From Paramecium octaurelia (Eukaryota > Ciliophora > Oligohymenophorea > Peniculida > Parameciidae), in contig CAJJDP010000008.1 in assembly GCA_905182995.1 (NCBI GenBank), positions 204,506-268,505 of the forward strand: 64,000 bases of DNA, read 5' to 3'. The translations under genes were made by a program, and so were the position numbers. The notes beneath the pieces are model-generated. The model was not told where the DNA came from. It searched no databases and worked only from the letters and a program-made list of their open reading frames with translations. Of the stretch, positions 33,966-45,825 are shown piece after piece. Each line of letters starts with the position of its first letter. Position 1 is the first letter of the stretch.

Positions 33966-34624
33966 TCATTAAAATGATATCGATCTTTCAGGTATTACAT
34001 TTTATGAAAGTATCTAATCAGGCAATGTTTTTAATATTCTCTCTCTCAATTTTCTTAACGGTACTTTTGGATAAATGTATTTATCCTGAAATAGTTACTT
34101 ATTTTAGGGTCTGTAATACTTCTCAATATTTTATAGTAATTCAATCATAGAAAGATCCACTTTTTTAGTATGCATCAATATTTATAAAAAATTACTTAAT
34201 TAACTATGATTATTCCTAGTAAACTCTCTCAAATATTCATAAACGGGTATCTATATTACTTCTGGCTATTGAAGTGTCATTAATTTCATCTCTTTTATTA
34301 AATCACATTATTGTTCTATTTCTTCTTGTTGTAATTTTAAGGTTATCATTATTTTTTAGTACTTTGTTAAAAGTTGCATGTACTTGTAGCAAACCTCATC
34401 ATATTTTAATTATAGTTATTTCACATGATGCTGCAATTCTTTGTAATCATGAACACTTGAAATCATCTTATAAAATACATGGCTGTATTAGGCTTCTCAA
34501 TAATTATAGTATTGCTAATTGGTGCTACATTCATAGCTCTATATATCTTCTTGTCTAAATATTAGAAACAACTTTAAATATTGTCATGCAACTGCTTGAT
34601 ATCAAAATCTTTCAAATCACTCAT
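33966..34624 (-). CDS. 211-aa coiled-coil protein, unknown function
   Basis: One 23-nt intron; the remaining 636 nt form 211 codons plus stop. It starts MSDLKDFDIKQLHDNIQ, continues as a long amphipathic coiled coil (YKELQHHVKQLQLKYDEV, LQQEEIEQQCDLIKEM), then has a C-terminal helical domain with Pro, Tyr and Arg residues (VPLRKLRERILKTLPDQ). The shape suits a cytoskeletal or ciliary subunit, but no family is recognised. It sits 48 bp upstream of the PAS-protein start. A 320-codon + strand frame across it is rich in Ser, Leu, Phe and Ile, as expected of an antisense shadow. Confidence 0.75.
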
Positions 34625-35455
34625 TATCTTTCAATTATATAAATATATATAATAAACACAATAAATTTAATTGCAAATATAAAGTATGCAAAAATAATTA
34701 TAAATGATTGCATTTTATATTATATATTATTAACTTTTAAAGATAGGAATTTTGGAATTCTCTTTCATTCTGTATTATTTATTAACTTATTAATACAAAT
34801 ATTATAAGAATCCTCAATAACAACTATCTAGAAAAAGAACCACTTCAATTTATATTTAGTATTCTTGATGATATGGAATCGAAATGATCTATATCAGTTG
34901 AGATTGATTTTTGATTTGCTTATTTACCTGAGCCTTTGATCAATGAATTAAATTACCATATTTCCTTAAAACTTCAATAATTAATTTTAATTAATTCTGT
35001 TGAGTTTCTAAGGAGTATAAATAAATGCAAAAATTCTTTAACTAATTAGTTAATTAAATGTGTAGCATCTTCCTTAAAGTGTATTAAAAAGTTAGGACCC
35101 TTTTAGCCATAATTTATAAAAAGAGTAATTTTAACTTGGCTTAAAAAAATTATAGCTAAACTTAATGGATTAATTTTCCATTATTCTCTCAATTTTAACT
35201 TTTATTCTCAAATGACGTTCATTTTTGAAATCTACTTAACTAATTCTTTTACATTAATACTTATAATTAACTTTTTCAAGAATTTACCATTATTCAACAA
35301 TTGTTACTTTATAATATTTTTTTACCATATTGCATAATCTCATTTTATAAAATCATTATGGATTCTTTTTGAAGATATTTAAAAAGTAAATGAGTAAAAA
35401 AAATGATAACTATATAGTTAAAATTTACTATATCTAAATATGTATTAAAACATTA
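34625..35455. other. AT-rich intergenic region, no gene seen
   Basis: About 830 bp between the start of the coiled-coil gene and the stop of the four-TM protein gene, both on the minus strand. It is extremely AT-rich. Open frames on both strands lack coding character and follow from the rarity of TGA. It probably contains the promoter of the coiled-coil gene. Confidence 0.55.
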
Positions 35456-36001
35456 TCATGATAATAATCCTGGACCTCTGGTTTCATTACTTTTATAATA
35501 AAGAAAGGCTGAAAAACTTGTGGCAAAAACTGCAATAAATTCAAATATTATGGGAAACCAACATAAATTCCAATTATTTCCTTTTGTTGTTAAATACAAA
35601 ATTGGGATGATCAACAACAATGCCCATGCAAGGAATAGGAATACTAATTGGATTATCCAAATATGGTATTTTTTAATAACTCTACTTATAATGGATTCCC
35701 CGAATGAAAATATCAGAACCAATCCAATAAATCCCAAGGCAAATCCCCCTAAATAAGGAGTGGTTTTGACAGTGTTGCAAAATCCATCACCATTGCAGGT
35801 ATCTATATCTTAATAACAATCAATTCCATCTGAAGATGATGAGTGATATCTTGCTGAAAATGTGTAGTAATATTTTGACTTAGAAGTTGACTTATTGAAC
35901 TCACCTACATTACAGAAGAAGCAAAATACAATCAGCACAAATCCTACGGTTAAGAAAAGCGCCTTAAACAATCCCTGATTACGATAGATATCACTTAGCA
36001 T
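35456..36001 (-). CDS. Four-TM membrane protein of unknown function
   Basis: 181 aa in a single exon; an internal TAA at about 35812 is Gln, which is why the gene looks split in the standard code. The first TM helix (ALFLTVGFVLIVFCFFC) is followed by an extracytosolic loop with three Cys residues (CYQDIDTCNGDGFC), then three more TM helices and a short tail with Arg and Gly. The 1+3 helix layout with a Cys-containing first loop recalls claudin/PMP22 and tetraspan proteins, but no diagnostic W-GLW or CCG motif is present. Confidence 0.8.
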
Positions 36002-36148
36002 TATTTTATTATTTATACTATTTATATTAATGCAAATTTATTTTTTACAGATTTAAATCTTGTGTTGTCTATTCCATATTATACTTGCTAGTAGACATAG
36101 AATAATAATTTAATAATAAATAGTAAATAACCAAAATATATATAGGCT

Positions 36149-36409
36149 ATGAATCCTATCAAAAAAGTATTGCGATTCCAATGTTTTTTCCAACTTTGAT
36201 AGAGTGTTTATGCAAACAGTATTTATTTTAAATAATTTTGTGTTAGCTATTATGCTAAATTATCAATTTTTGATAACTCCTTAACTAAAGGTACTTTCAA
36301 TTTAAATAAGATGGTAGCACCTAAATTTCTAGATTATATTGACAATTCGTTTACAGAATTATCTTTAGCTTTTGGAAGGGGACCATTTAAGGATATTACT
36401 AAAACTTGA
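36149..36409 (+). CDS. 74-aa putative mitochondrial small protein
   Basis: Exon 1 (MNPIKK) joins exon 2 through a 36-nt GT...TAG intron that contains an in-frame TGA, so failure to splice would stop translation. The protein has a basic, Ser/Tyr-rich N-terminus that could be a presequence, then LDYIDNSFTELSLAFGRGPF and a short end. The size and N-terminus suggest a small organelle subunit, but no family is recognised. An overlapping longer frame is a likely shadow. Confidence 0.5.
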
Positions 36410-36696
36410 AGTTTCCTTTCTGAAAAAATTAAACATTATTTATAAAACACGCCTTATTTTCATCTAGTTTATTTATTATCGATTATTAATTAAATTATAG
36501 GAACAATTTTAAGTTTGTTAAATTTATCAGCTAATAATTAGTCTAAGTGATAAAGAATAGCCTTCTTCGACATAGATTTGATCAATATCTCAATATAATT
36601 TATTGTAAATTCAGGTTGAAATTTATGATAAAAAGTTATTCATTCATCTAATAATTGTAAAATAATAATGATATTTTTTAAAGAATATAAAAATTA

Positions 36697-38202
36697 ATGA
36701 AAGGAAAATCTAAGGATTAATTATCAACAAATCTGTAACTTTATTATCTATGAAAGAGAACATATTGCTTAGATGAAACAGTAAAATCAAACTTTGCAAG
36801 AAGAGTTATAATAAGATGGAAAAAATAACGATTTTGAGAAAATGAGTACTTTGCAAGAAGAATGTGCATAATATGCCAAAAAAATAGAAGTTGAAAGTAA
36901 GAAATAGGTAAATCTGAATTTAATAAAAGAGAGATCTAGAACAGTTAATTCAGAATGCTGAATAACAGTTGCAAGATCATAGAAAAAAAATGAGTAATTC
37001 TGATGGAATATAGCTACCTAGTTTAATTAAGAAATAAAAAACTTTAGAAAGGTACATGCTTATTCCACATTTAGTTAATTAGAACAAATAAAACTGAAAC
37101 ATAATGAATCATTAGCCGAAATAAATCAATTAATGGAATAAATAAATACTGCCAGAAGGGAAAGGGTCATTTATAGTAATGTTTTTAAAAAACTTGAAAG
37201 TGATATTAGAGCAAAAGAAGAAGAATTTAAAAAATAATTATTGATTAGAAAGTAAATAGAACATGAATTAAACCAATGTTAGGAGTAATTTGATAAGATG
37301 AAAGAGTAATTGAATATGTTATTCATTATAGATAAGCTACCCAAGTTGTGGAATCTAATAAATAAGAATATACATAAATATTAAAAACCAATAGATTAGA
37401 TGAAACAGAAGAATAATCACCTAAAAATTAGTAGTAACAATAATAATAATAGCAGCAATAAGCAAAACAAGAGAGTAAATCTTAATAAATAAAAGAATCC
37501 TAATAACCAAAATAATAGATATAAATGTAGAAGGATGTTGAGGATGTATCGAATTATGAATTGATGTTTGAGAAACTAAAAAAAGAAACAGGATTAAATT
37601 CCATCGAAGAAATTATTCACACATTTAGAACAATAGAAGACACTAATAATGAATTGTTTAAGTAGGCGAATGTTTTGAGTGATTAAATTGATTCTGAAGA
37701 AAAATAAATTGAAGAACTTCAGAAATAAATTTCATAATATACTAAAAACCAATAGAAGGAAGATAACGAATTTGAAGATGAAAAGTTTAAATTTGCTTAA
37801 CAATTAGAGAGAAGTGAGAAATTGGATAAAAATATTTAATAAGTTGAAAATGAAATCAAAGAATATGAGAGAGAACTATTGGAAATAGCAAATAAATTAT
37901 AAATCAAATATGATCCAAATTCAGAGGTCACTTTAATGTAATTAGTTGAATAAAGAGCTTATGAACTTGTTGATTTATATAGATACTATGACAATCATAA
38001 TTACACTATTGATTCAAAGAAAAATGATCAAGAGAGTACCGTTTCTAATTAGGATGATTAAACTATGAAAGATTTACTGGATGGAGTTGAGAATGAGAAG
38101 GAGGCTGAAAAGATTATGAGCAAAGATGATTTTAAGAAGATTGGATCATAGGAATTATAATAGTTTTAGAAGAAGATTATAAGCAAGAAAAAGAGAGAAT
38201 GA
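36697..38202 (+). CDS. Outer dynein arm docking complex coiled-coil protein (ODAD1/CCDC114/CCDC63-like)
   Basis: 470 aa with introns 36735-36756, 36908-36929, 37052-37074 and 37306-37331; the frame closes exactly. Nearly all coiled coil. The segments SLIKKQKTLESQLEQI, ARRERVIYSNVFKKLE and FEKLKKETGLNSIEEIIHTF correspond to conserved blocks of the CCDC114/CCDC63 family, which clamps outer dynein arms to doublet microtubules in motile cilia. A run of about ten Gln, encoded mainly by TAA, sits near residue 230. The family call is from conserved blocks; paralogue identity is open. Confidence 0.82.
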
Positions 38203-38228
38203 TTTATAATTAATAATCATAAATAATT

Positions 38229-40070
38229 ATGAAATAAAAAGTAAAGGAAATTATCAAATATTTGAAAGAATTCTAAATCCCTACTATTTCAAGCGAATTT
38301 GCTCTAAGTGAAGCTGAAAGAGCAAACCTTTATTTTTACTTAGCATCTCAGGAAATGGAAAGTTAAAAATAGTAAATAGAGGAGAAATTGCCAGAAGAAA
38401 TCAAATTAAAAAAAGTGAAAATATATTAAGTTTATGATTCTATTGATGCTGTCTAAAATTTCAATTCTTTTGATTTTAAACAAGAAGAAAGAAATATTAA
38501 GGAAGATGAGATCTAAATAATATCTAATAGAGATCAGAATATCAAATTTAATTCTTTGAATGAAATCAAATAATTTTTGAAACAATACTATGATCAAAAG
38601 TAGCACTAAATTTAAAGTGATGAAATTTAATAAATAGATCGATAACTGATTATATAAAGTCTGAATATTTAATTTCAAGAACCAAATTGTGATATCCAAT
38701 CAATAATAGATATCTTTTTGAGTATTCTTTATAAAGAAATCGAATAGAATTATCAAAAAAGATATGATTATTATTTAGATACATTTTGTATGTTGATTAA
38801 ATAAAAAATTTCTTTCTTGATGTCTAATTAAAGTACTTAAAACATCACAGAGAAATTAATAAACTCTGTTCCTTAATTTAGAGTGTCTTTAATTGATTTA
38901 GTAAAGGAATTTACTGAATAAGCACTCCTAAAATAGAATGAGAAGATGTACTCAATATATTTTACTTAATTACGAGATTTAGTATTTAAATTTTTGAATG
39001 AAGATCACCCATTATAATTTGAAAGTTTCAGATTATTATTAAGAATCAATCATTCAACAATTTTAGAATTTGTTAAATAGGCAAATCCCTTAATTTTTAA
39101 CAAAAAGAAGCCAGAAATCAAAGATTTCATATTTGAAGAAACTTAATAAAAAATAAATTAGTTATCTACAATGAATGATTGTCAATAATAATTAACATTC
39201 ATGTTCTATATTGGAATTTGTTAGTAAAATCATAATCGTCATTGTAAGATTCTAGCCAAATTATTACAAGACTGTCAATAAAACTATCCTCAGCATCTCG
39301 ATGCAATTTATGCAAATTTACTGAAAATAAAAAACAACAGTAACATGAATGTTAAATAGATTATTGAATTTATAGGTTTGAGTGTAAGCAACCCTGATGC
39401 ACTGCACCAAAAGTTCTTAGATTTATTTGTGGAGTTTGCTTTAGAGTATCCAAAATCAGAGGAGTTCGCCAAGGATATGTTTAGAGTTTATTTATATCGC
39501 TATTTTATTCAACAGATAGAAGGAGATGCGAATATAATTAATAAGATACTTTCATAAACCTTTGATTAATTAAAAATGGATTTCATGATCAAGACTATTG
39601 AAAGAGTACCAACAGAGAGACTTAGTCAAATGATATTAAGAAGATCTAATTTTGATTTGTATCATTATATATTAAAGGATGAAAGCAAAGCATTAGCAGT
39701 TTTCTTGATTAAATTATTCTTATAAAAGGATTAACAATAATTAAAAAGCAATAGATATGAATTATTAAAGTTATTTCAAGATTAGGTTTGTGAATATGAA
39801 CATACTAAGGATATTCTGAACTTTTTGTTTTAAGAACAAAACAAATCATATAATGGATTGATTACTACGTTTATTATGAATTGCTTAAAGAGAAAGAAAT
39901 CTAATAACATGTAAGAGGAAATTAAGTTTATCTTATCAAAAAGTTTCTATTTTGAGGATGAAAATATTATCAAAAGTGTGGAGTGTTACAGGTAAATGTA
40001 TCCAGACTAGTATTAATAATTACTTGATGATTCAACTAGAATTCGATTAAGGGACAAAAGATTATTATGA
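38229..40070 (+). CDS. 613-aa alpha-helical protein of unknown function
   Basis: Intronless ORF with abundant TAA/TAG Gln codons, starting 26 bp after the ODAD1-like stop. The N-terminal half is charged and helical. The C-terminal half looks like a folded helical repeat, with segments such as FYIGICQQNHNRHCKILAKL, IIEFIGLSVSNPDALHQKF and MFRVYLYRYFIQQIEGD. No signal peptide, TM helix or catalytic motif was found. Its nearness to the docking-complex gene may hint at a ciliary link, but close spacing is general here. Confidence 0.85.
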
Positions 40071-40214
40071 TCATAATTATAATTTATTATATATACACAT
40101 ATAATACATTCTCTGTTGTCTCATTTTCAAAATAACTCATATGCTTTTTTTGTCTTTATAAATTGTTTAATAAATAACTTTACACTTATATTAAAATAAA
40201 TAATTTTAATCATC

Positions 40215-40559
40215 ATGACTACACTTAATGTTTCGATTAACCTTAATCAATTTCAACTCATATTATAAAAGGAGGAAGATAAGAAATAATAACAATACTC
40301 ATTATAAAGAAAAGAATATCCGAAAGGATCAATCAATCTATATGAATCAAGATTTGAAAAAGTTTCGTTATCAAACCAAAAGATAAACGAAGTGATAGGC
40401 TGGATGTTAATAATAGCTGTCATTTTGATGTTAATTGTGTTGCCGATCTCAATAATCTAAAATTCCATTATTGGATTCGCAATACCACTAATGTCAGTTA
40501 CGACATTCTTTATAGTATATATAAATTGGATTTCTATGAAGTTTTTTATAAACTCCTGA
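40215..40559 (+). CDS. 114-aa protein with two C-terminal TM helices
   Basis: Single exon. The first 65 residues are polar and Gln/Lys-rich. Two hydrophobic helices in tandem follow (GWMLIIAVILMLIVLPIS and GFAIPLMSVTTFFIVYI), then a short end. This suggests a hairpin-anchored small membrane protein. No family is recognised. Convergent with the broken ORF at 40640. Confidence 0.7.
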
Positions 40560-40639
40560 GAAGTGATATTTTTTTGTTTTGTTTAAATAACTAAGTAGAA
40601 ATGAAATTCCTATATTCCTATATATAAAGTAAAAATAGA

Positions 40640-41014
40640 TCAAGTTAGATCTAAAGACTTCTTATCCTTCAATTTGAAAGTCTCATAATCCTCTCCAGAT
40701 TTCCATACTTTCTTTCTTTAATCAAATCCTTTTGTCTTCTGATCCACATCCTCTAAAAGGTCTATTTATCAATTGGACTCCTTATCTTAATAAGAAGGAA
40801 CTGTAATTCACAGTATTTTTGATCTTTATCCTTCTGTCCAAATATCCTTAACATAGAATCCTCTCTGCTCTTCACCATCAATGAGAATCAAAGCTCTAAC
40901 TGAACCAATTGGAGAAATAATTTATGGAATAAATGTCTTTCCCTTAAAGAAAAATGTTGATGAATGGCTTCCCAGATAAAAATGTTTCTTTGCATATAAG
41001 ATTTGCTTAGCCAT
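40640..41014 (-). pseudogene. 125-codon ORF interrupted by two in-frame TGA codons
   Basis: Starting MAKQILYAKKHFYLGS, the frame reads through FIPQIISPIGSVRALILIDG, with TGAs at 40808-40810 and 40769-40771, then EDVDQKTKGFDQRKKVW to a final TGA at 40640-40642. Sequence between and after the TGAs keeps coding-like codon use. No single intron removes both stops in frame. A 22-nt intron (GTTAAG...GAAG) after GEEQRGFY would instead lead into another open frame. So it is a pseudogene with two nonsense changes, a gene with that intron, or genuine UGA decoding. The family is unknown. Confidence 0.45.
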
Positions 41015-41484
41015 GATTAGGGTGTGATTATAAATTGATAATCTTTCTTTACATTCCTATATAGAAATATAGTTGATAGAAATGTTATTATTGAATGTTC
41101 CATAAAAATAAAAATGATAGAAATTTTGGTGAGATCTCATAATTTACCTTAGAAGTGACAAGAATACTTAATTTAGTCAAGCTAAGGCCAGAACTCAATC
41201 AATAGTTCTCCTACAAATTTGCATATTTATAATTTAGGACTCAAATTTAAAGCAAAAATAATAAGTAATTTTATCTATTCCACTTTACAACAGATATTTA
41301 AGTAAAACTCAACTTGTGATATCTAAAATAGAGGTCATTTTATGGAATGGTAAACAAAATTCAAAAGTCAAGAATTTTACTTAGATAACAAAAAATAGTT
41401 AATTCATTAATATAGAATTACTAGGAGTAGATATTAATATTGATTAATAAAATAGATTAAACATAAAATACAAAACTGAATAAT
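41015..41484. other. AT-rich intergenic region, nothing recognised
   Basis: 470 bp between the start of the broken ORF and the stop of the STK32-like kinase, both on the minus strand. No frame with coding character and no repeat was seen on either strand. Confidence 0.6.
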
Positions 41485-42679
41485 TCAATAATATTTAGTA
41501 GATAATAATAGCTTTTATTTATTGGTGTCTATGTCTGTAACCTATTGCTCATCATTGTTTTCACAATAGGTGAATCCTTAAAACAAATTATTTTGGTCTT
41601 TCTCTTCCTTATATTCACTTATCGTTAAGACTTGATTCACAAATTTGGTATCAAAATTATCTTTTCCAATAATTTTATAAGGAGCTTCGATTAATTTATC
41701 ATAATGTCTTGCCCAATCAACATTTTTTAACCATGGATGACTCATTACTTCATCTGGACCTTCATTGCCTAATCTTTGATTGGCTTTTCTTTCTAGTAAT
41801 CTATTGACAAAATCAGTAACTTCTTTAGATAGACCTTGCTTATTTAATTTAACTTATTTGCTCATTATCAATTCTCTAATTTGTCTTCTATTCTTTCCTT
41901 AATAAGGTCTCTTTGCTTTTATTTAAAATAAAATACTTTTCCTGTTAAGCATTCATATACCAAACAACCTAATGCAAAGTAATCGCAAGCTACACCATGA
42001 TCGGATTTCATCATGACTTCTGGAGCCATATAGCCAGGAGTTCCACTAGTTTCATTTTTATTATTTGGTTTCCAAATTCTTGCAATTCCCAAATCAGTTA
42101 AATGAAGATAACCTTCATCATCAAACACTAGATTCTCTGGTTTGATGTCTCTATGAAGCACTAGGTTTTTATGCAGATATTGGAGTGCCATCAATATGCA
42201 GATAACAAAAAACTCTATGATATCAAATAGAATTGCTACTTGTTTGCTCTTCACTGAATTTCCCTTGTTTGCATAGATGATATCTTAGATCTCCTCCTTC
42301 CATATAGTCCAAAACGATGTACAAATGTGTCAAAGTCTAAAATGCTCCTCTCATGTTTACTAGAAATCTATTTCGATTAATATAATACGGATGATTTAAT
42401 TTTTAAAGCAGAATTCTCTCGTTCATCACACTCTAAATAGACTGTTTTTCAATTATTCTGATTTCTATATAGTTGATAAATCTACTTAGATTTTATCATC
42501 TCTTTTAATGCAAAAAACTTTTTCTGACATTTTACTTTCCAAACTCTACCAAAACCGCCCTTCCCTATTACATAGAGTAATTTATATTGCGACAATTGAG
42601 GGGCTAAATGATAAGGTGATTACTTACTATATAATTCCAATTCAGAAAGACTAAGTTCTTCACTTGAACAATTTCCCAT
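41485..42679 (-). CDS. AGC-type Ser/Thr kinase, STK32/YANK-like, N-myristoylation signal
   Basis: About 356 aa with introns of 24, 28, 21, 25 and 26 nt. MGNCSSEE at the N-terminus fits N-myristoylation with palmitoylation, suggesting membrane attachment. The kinase domain has GKGGFGRVW, ALKEM (catalytic Lys), NHPFLVNM, YMEGGDLRYHL, HRDIKPENLVF, a DLG metal-binding motif in place of DFG, GTPGYMAPEV and a long C-terminal extension without an obvious hydrophobic motif. Glycine-loop, GGDLRYHL and C-lobe text resemble STK32 kinases. DLG is a tolerated variant and the enzyme is probably active. Substrates are unknown. Confidence 0.85.
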
Positions 42680-43121
42680 ATATTTAATATTATTATATTA
42701 TACAACAAAATCAAAAATATTTAGATTCATATTGTTTCGTATCTCTATATCTTACTGTTAACTCAAAGTAATTAAAGAACTTGAACTCTACGTTACAATG
42801 ATTGGTCTAAAAAATTAATAGAACTATTTTCTAGTCAATATCATTATTAACCAAGTAACATTAAAATGAGAATTAAACATATTAAATATAAACAGTTTGT
42901 AATCAAGTTAGATAGGATTTTGTTATACACAAAAAACATCTTACAGAATGTTTAATTAAAATCATTAATTAATTAATTTATTAATTAAAATAATTATTAT
43001 TTAGGATATTTATTTTAATAAGCAAAAAATTAAGACTACATTAAAAAATAGATAGTTAAGTTAATTAGCTAATTCTAAAGTAATTCATATAGATAACGTA
43101 GATTAAATATTATTAATATCG
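42680..43121. other. AT-rich intergenic region
   Basis: About 440 bp upstream of the STK32-like gene and downstream of the next minus-strand gene. It includes short AT palindromes near 42960-43000 (repeated TAATTAATTAAT). No gene is supported. Confidence 0.55.
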
Positions 43122-43810
43122 TCATTTATTAAATGTTTTATTGCTAGATTATTTTCTTTTCATTTCTGCTTCCCAAGTTAAATGTGGATCAAAACCAAAT
43201 TCATTATGTTGAACACTGTTGGTCAACCTAAATGGTTCCTTATTATTAATCCTAACTTTTTCTAACATTTCGTCCTCATGCACTTTTCCATATTTGCTTG
43301 GTCTTTAAACAAAATCCTCAAAATCCAATCTGAATTCATCTAATTACTTCTTTACTCCTGGTGGTGTCTTTGGTTTTTAGAATTCTTAATATTGACTCGG
43401 TATTTTGAATCCTTTGAAGCCTTAGAATATAGATAATAGGGTAACCTTAAGGAGCCTTATAACTTCTCTCTGCCAAATTTATTCGCAATATTTCCCATTC
43501 ATTCAATATTTTACCCTTCAATGTTGGTATTTTAGTAAATTCATCATTTTTGAATCCAGGACCTTAGAATTTGAATAATGAAAATACTTTTCCATGCCAT
43601 TCTAAATCTTCTTTTCAATTCTTAATATACTTCTTCCTTGTCCTTAATTCTTGGTAACCCAACATCTATTTCTTTGTTTTCTAATTTTTCTTATTTTTCT
43701 GCGTTAATTACATCTCTCGTTCTTCTTTAATATTTATAGTTAATCTTATCCATTTCCTTTTTTTATTTTCCTGAAGCCACCGTCATTTCATCTAGAAGTT
43801 ACGAAATCAT
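43122..43810 (-). CDS. Unknown conserved-looking protein with an apparent one-base frameshift
   Basis: The start ATG at 43810 is preceded in frame by TGA. The N-terminal part (MISQLLDEMTVASGKQKK to QELKR) and the remainder (DLEWHGKVFSLFKFQGPGF onward) are in frames that differ by one base near 43607-43613, next to a short T run. No intron of suitable length fixes this. One 25-nt intron lies further on. The repaired length would be 221 codons including the stop. The C-terminal portion, with LTWEAEMKRK and KIPTLKGKIL, looks like a small basic cytoskeletal or ciliary protein, but I cannot name a family. Confidence 0.6.
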
Positions 43811-44127
43811 TCTTCAATTATTTGACTTATAATTAATATAATATTAAATAAAATTAAAATATCTAAATAACTCTTTGTTAAAAGAGACAACCTATTGGCG
43901 ATGCATGATAATTGGTTCTTGCTGTTAAATAACTGAATTAGGTGAAGTATTTATATAAATGGGGAATTAGGATAATGTTCTTTTGATGGTGGTTCTTTTC
44001 GATTACGAATTGAAAGTTTATTAAATTATGAATAGAATTCATTAAATAATAATTTCAATGATTGTCATAAATTTATTATTTTAATTTATAATATATTATA
44101 ATATAATTTAATATAATATTATATTTT
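43811..44127. promoter_or_regulatory. Divergent intergenic region, presumed bidirectional promoter
   Basis: 317 bp between two divergent ATGs (43810 minus, 44128 plus). It is AT-rich with TATAATATA-like runs near 44085-44125. No defined element can be assigned; the promoter role is inferred from position. Confidence 0.35.
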
Positions 44128-45533
44128 ATGAATAAAGCAACTCGAACAACTAGTCTCAGATAGCACAAACTAACTTTTTTAAAAGACAATAATAATAGCT
44201 TATAATTATAGACCAGGTCGTAAAGCTTTAAATAAAACATAAGCATTTCTCCTGATAAGAAATCATAAATATCTCCAACAAAATAAAATAGTGTATTTCT
44301 GAATGGATAATTACTTGTATATAAATATGTAAATATAAGACCCGACCAAGATCAAAATATAATTAATAAGCCAATTTGTCTACTACTAAATTACAAGATT
44401 CCTAAAAAATGTTTCTTATTCAACAAGCACAATAATAATAGGCTTAGTAGCAAAGGTCTGAACAAAGTCCTGCATTACATCGAAAACAATAGAGTGACAA
44501 AGTATTAAAGTATGACTTACCAAAAATATCTCCAATCAAAGCAAGAATTCCAATTAAATAGTTACAATCCGATATGAATCAGCTGGACTTATTTAAAAGA
44601 GAACAAATCAAACAAAATCTAATAAAAAGTGCGTATACAAAATCTCAGGCTGGTAAAAATGAAGATAATTTAACAAAAACAAATCAAGATAGCTTCATCT
44701 CTCTTTAATCTTTTAAAGATAACATGTCCTTATTTGGTGTTTGTGATGGTCATGGACAAGAAGGTCATAAATGCAGTCAATTCATTCGAGATAATTTGCC
44801 TAAGAATATCAGTTCTCAGCTGTCTCAGAGTCCCTCATCTATTACAGAATCCATCTCAAAGTCTTTCATTAGAACAAACTCCTAATTATGTAATGCGGAA
44901 GAAATAATAACTACCTTTAGTGGTTCCACTACTGTAATCAGTTTAATCGTTGATGACACCATCTATACAGCCAATGTTGGAGATTCCAGATCAATCATAT
45001 GCAGATTACAAAGCAATGGAGTTAAAACTGCTATTTCATTGTCAAATGATCATAAACCAGACTTACCTTAAGAGAGGAGAAGAATTGAATAGAGTGGAGG
45101 GAGAGTGGAACCCTACATTGACTTCGATGGATCTAGTTTAGGTCCATCAAGAGTTTGGTTAAAATCAGAGGATATTCCAGGATTGGCTATGAGTAGAAGT
45201 TTCGGTGATAAAGTTGCAGCAAGTTGTGGTGTTATTTGTGAACCAGGTAATTATAAGCTATTTTCTGTTTAGAAATTTTAACTCACAAGATTCAGGAAGG
45301 AGATCTTTTTATGGTTCTGGCATCGGATGGAGTTTGGGAATTCCTAAGCAATGAATAAGTATAATAAAATATTAATTAAGGTGATAGATATGATATATCC
45401 ATACTATGTCCAAGATGAAGGAAATGCTGCATGTGTTCGAATTGTAAAAGAATCTATTAAATTATGGAAATTAAATGATACAGTAATAGATGATATTACT
45501 ATTGTTATTGTATTCTTTAACAAATAAAAATGA
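44128..45533 (+). CDS. PP2C-type Ser/Thr protein phosphatase
   Basis: 444 aa with introns 44317-44339, one of 26 nt near 45246 and one of 22 nt near 45359. The first 130 residues are Ser/Gln/Lys-rich and probably disordered. The catalytic domain has FGVCDGHGQEGHKC (metal-binding Asp and DGH), FSGSTTV, VGDSRS, LSNDHKPD, AMSRSFGDK, LASDGVWEF and DDITIVIVFF: all the usual PP2C metal-binding acids. PP2C enzymes are Mg/Mn-dependent monomers that counter stress and MAP kinases. An internal ATG at 44409 would give a shorter protein; the upstream start is preferred because the 23-nt intron joins coding-like sequence. Confidence 0.92.
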
Positions 45534-45825
45534 TAATCATTTCATCAACAAATTCTATCTTAACATATTTTTATATGTCTAACAATATTATATATATTAT
45601 TCTTTCATTTTAGATTTATTCAAAAATCAAGTTGTCAATTAATTGTTCCCTTGTTAATTCTACTTTATCTCGTTCTTATATTGATGTTAATCATAAAATA
45701 TGAATATTCAATAAAAGCTTTAAGAATCACATAATCAAATAATTAATATAATTAATATAATTAATAATTATTTATTGCAACTTTGTCAAATAAATAATAA
45801 TGTTGTTTTCAGTATAAAAATAAAT

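Noticed and set aside
33974..34940. About 320-codon + strand ORF
   Set aside because: Antisense to the 211-aa coiled-coil gene, whose splice and frame close exactly.
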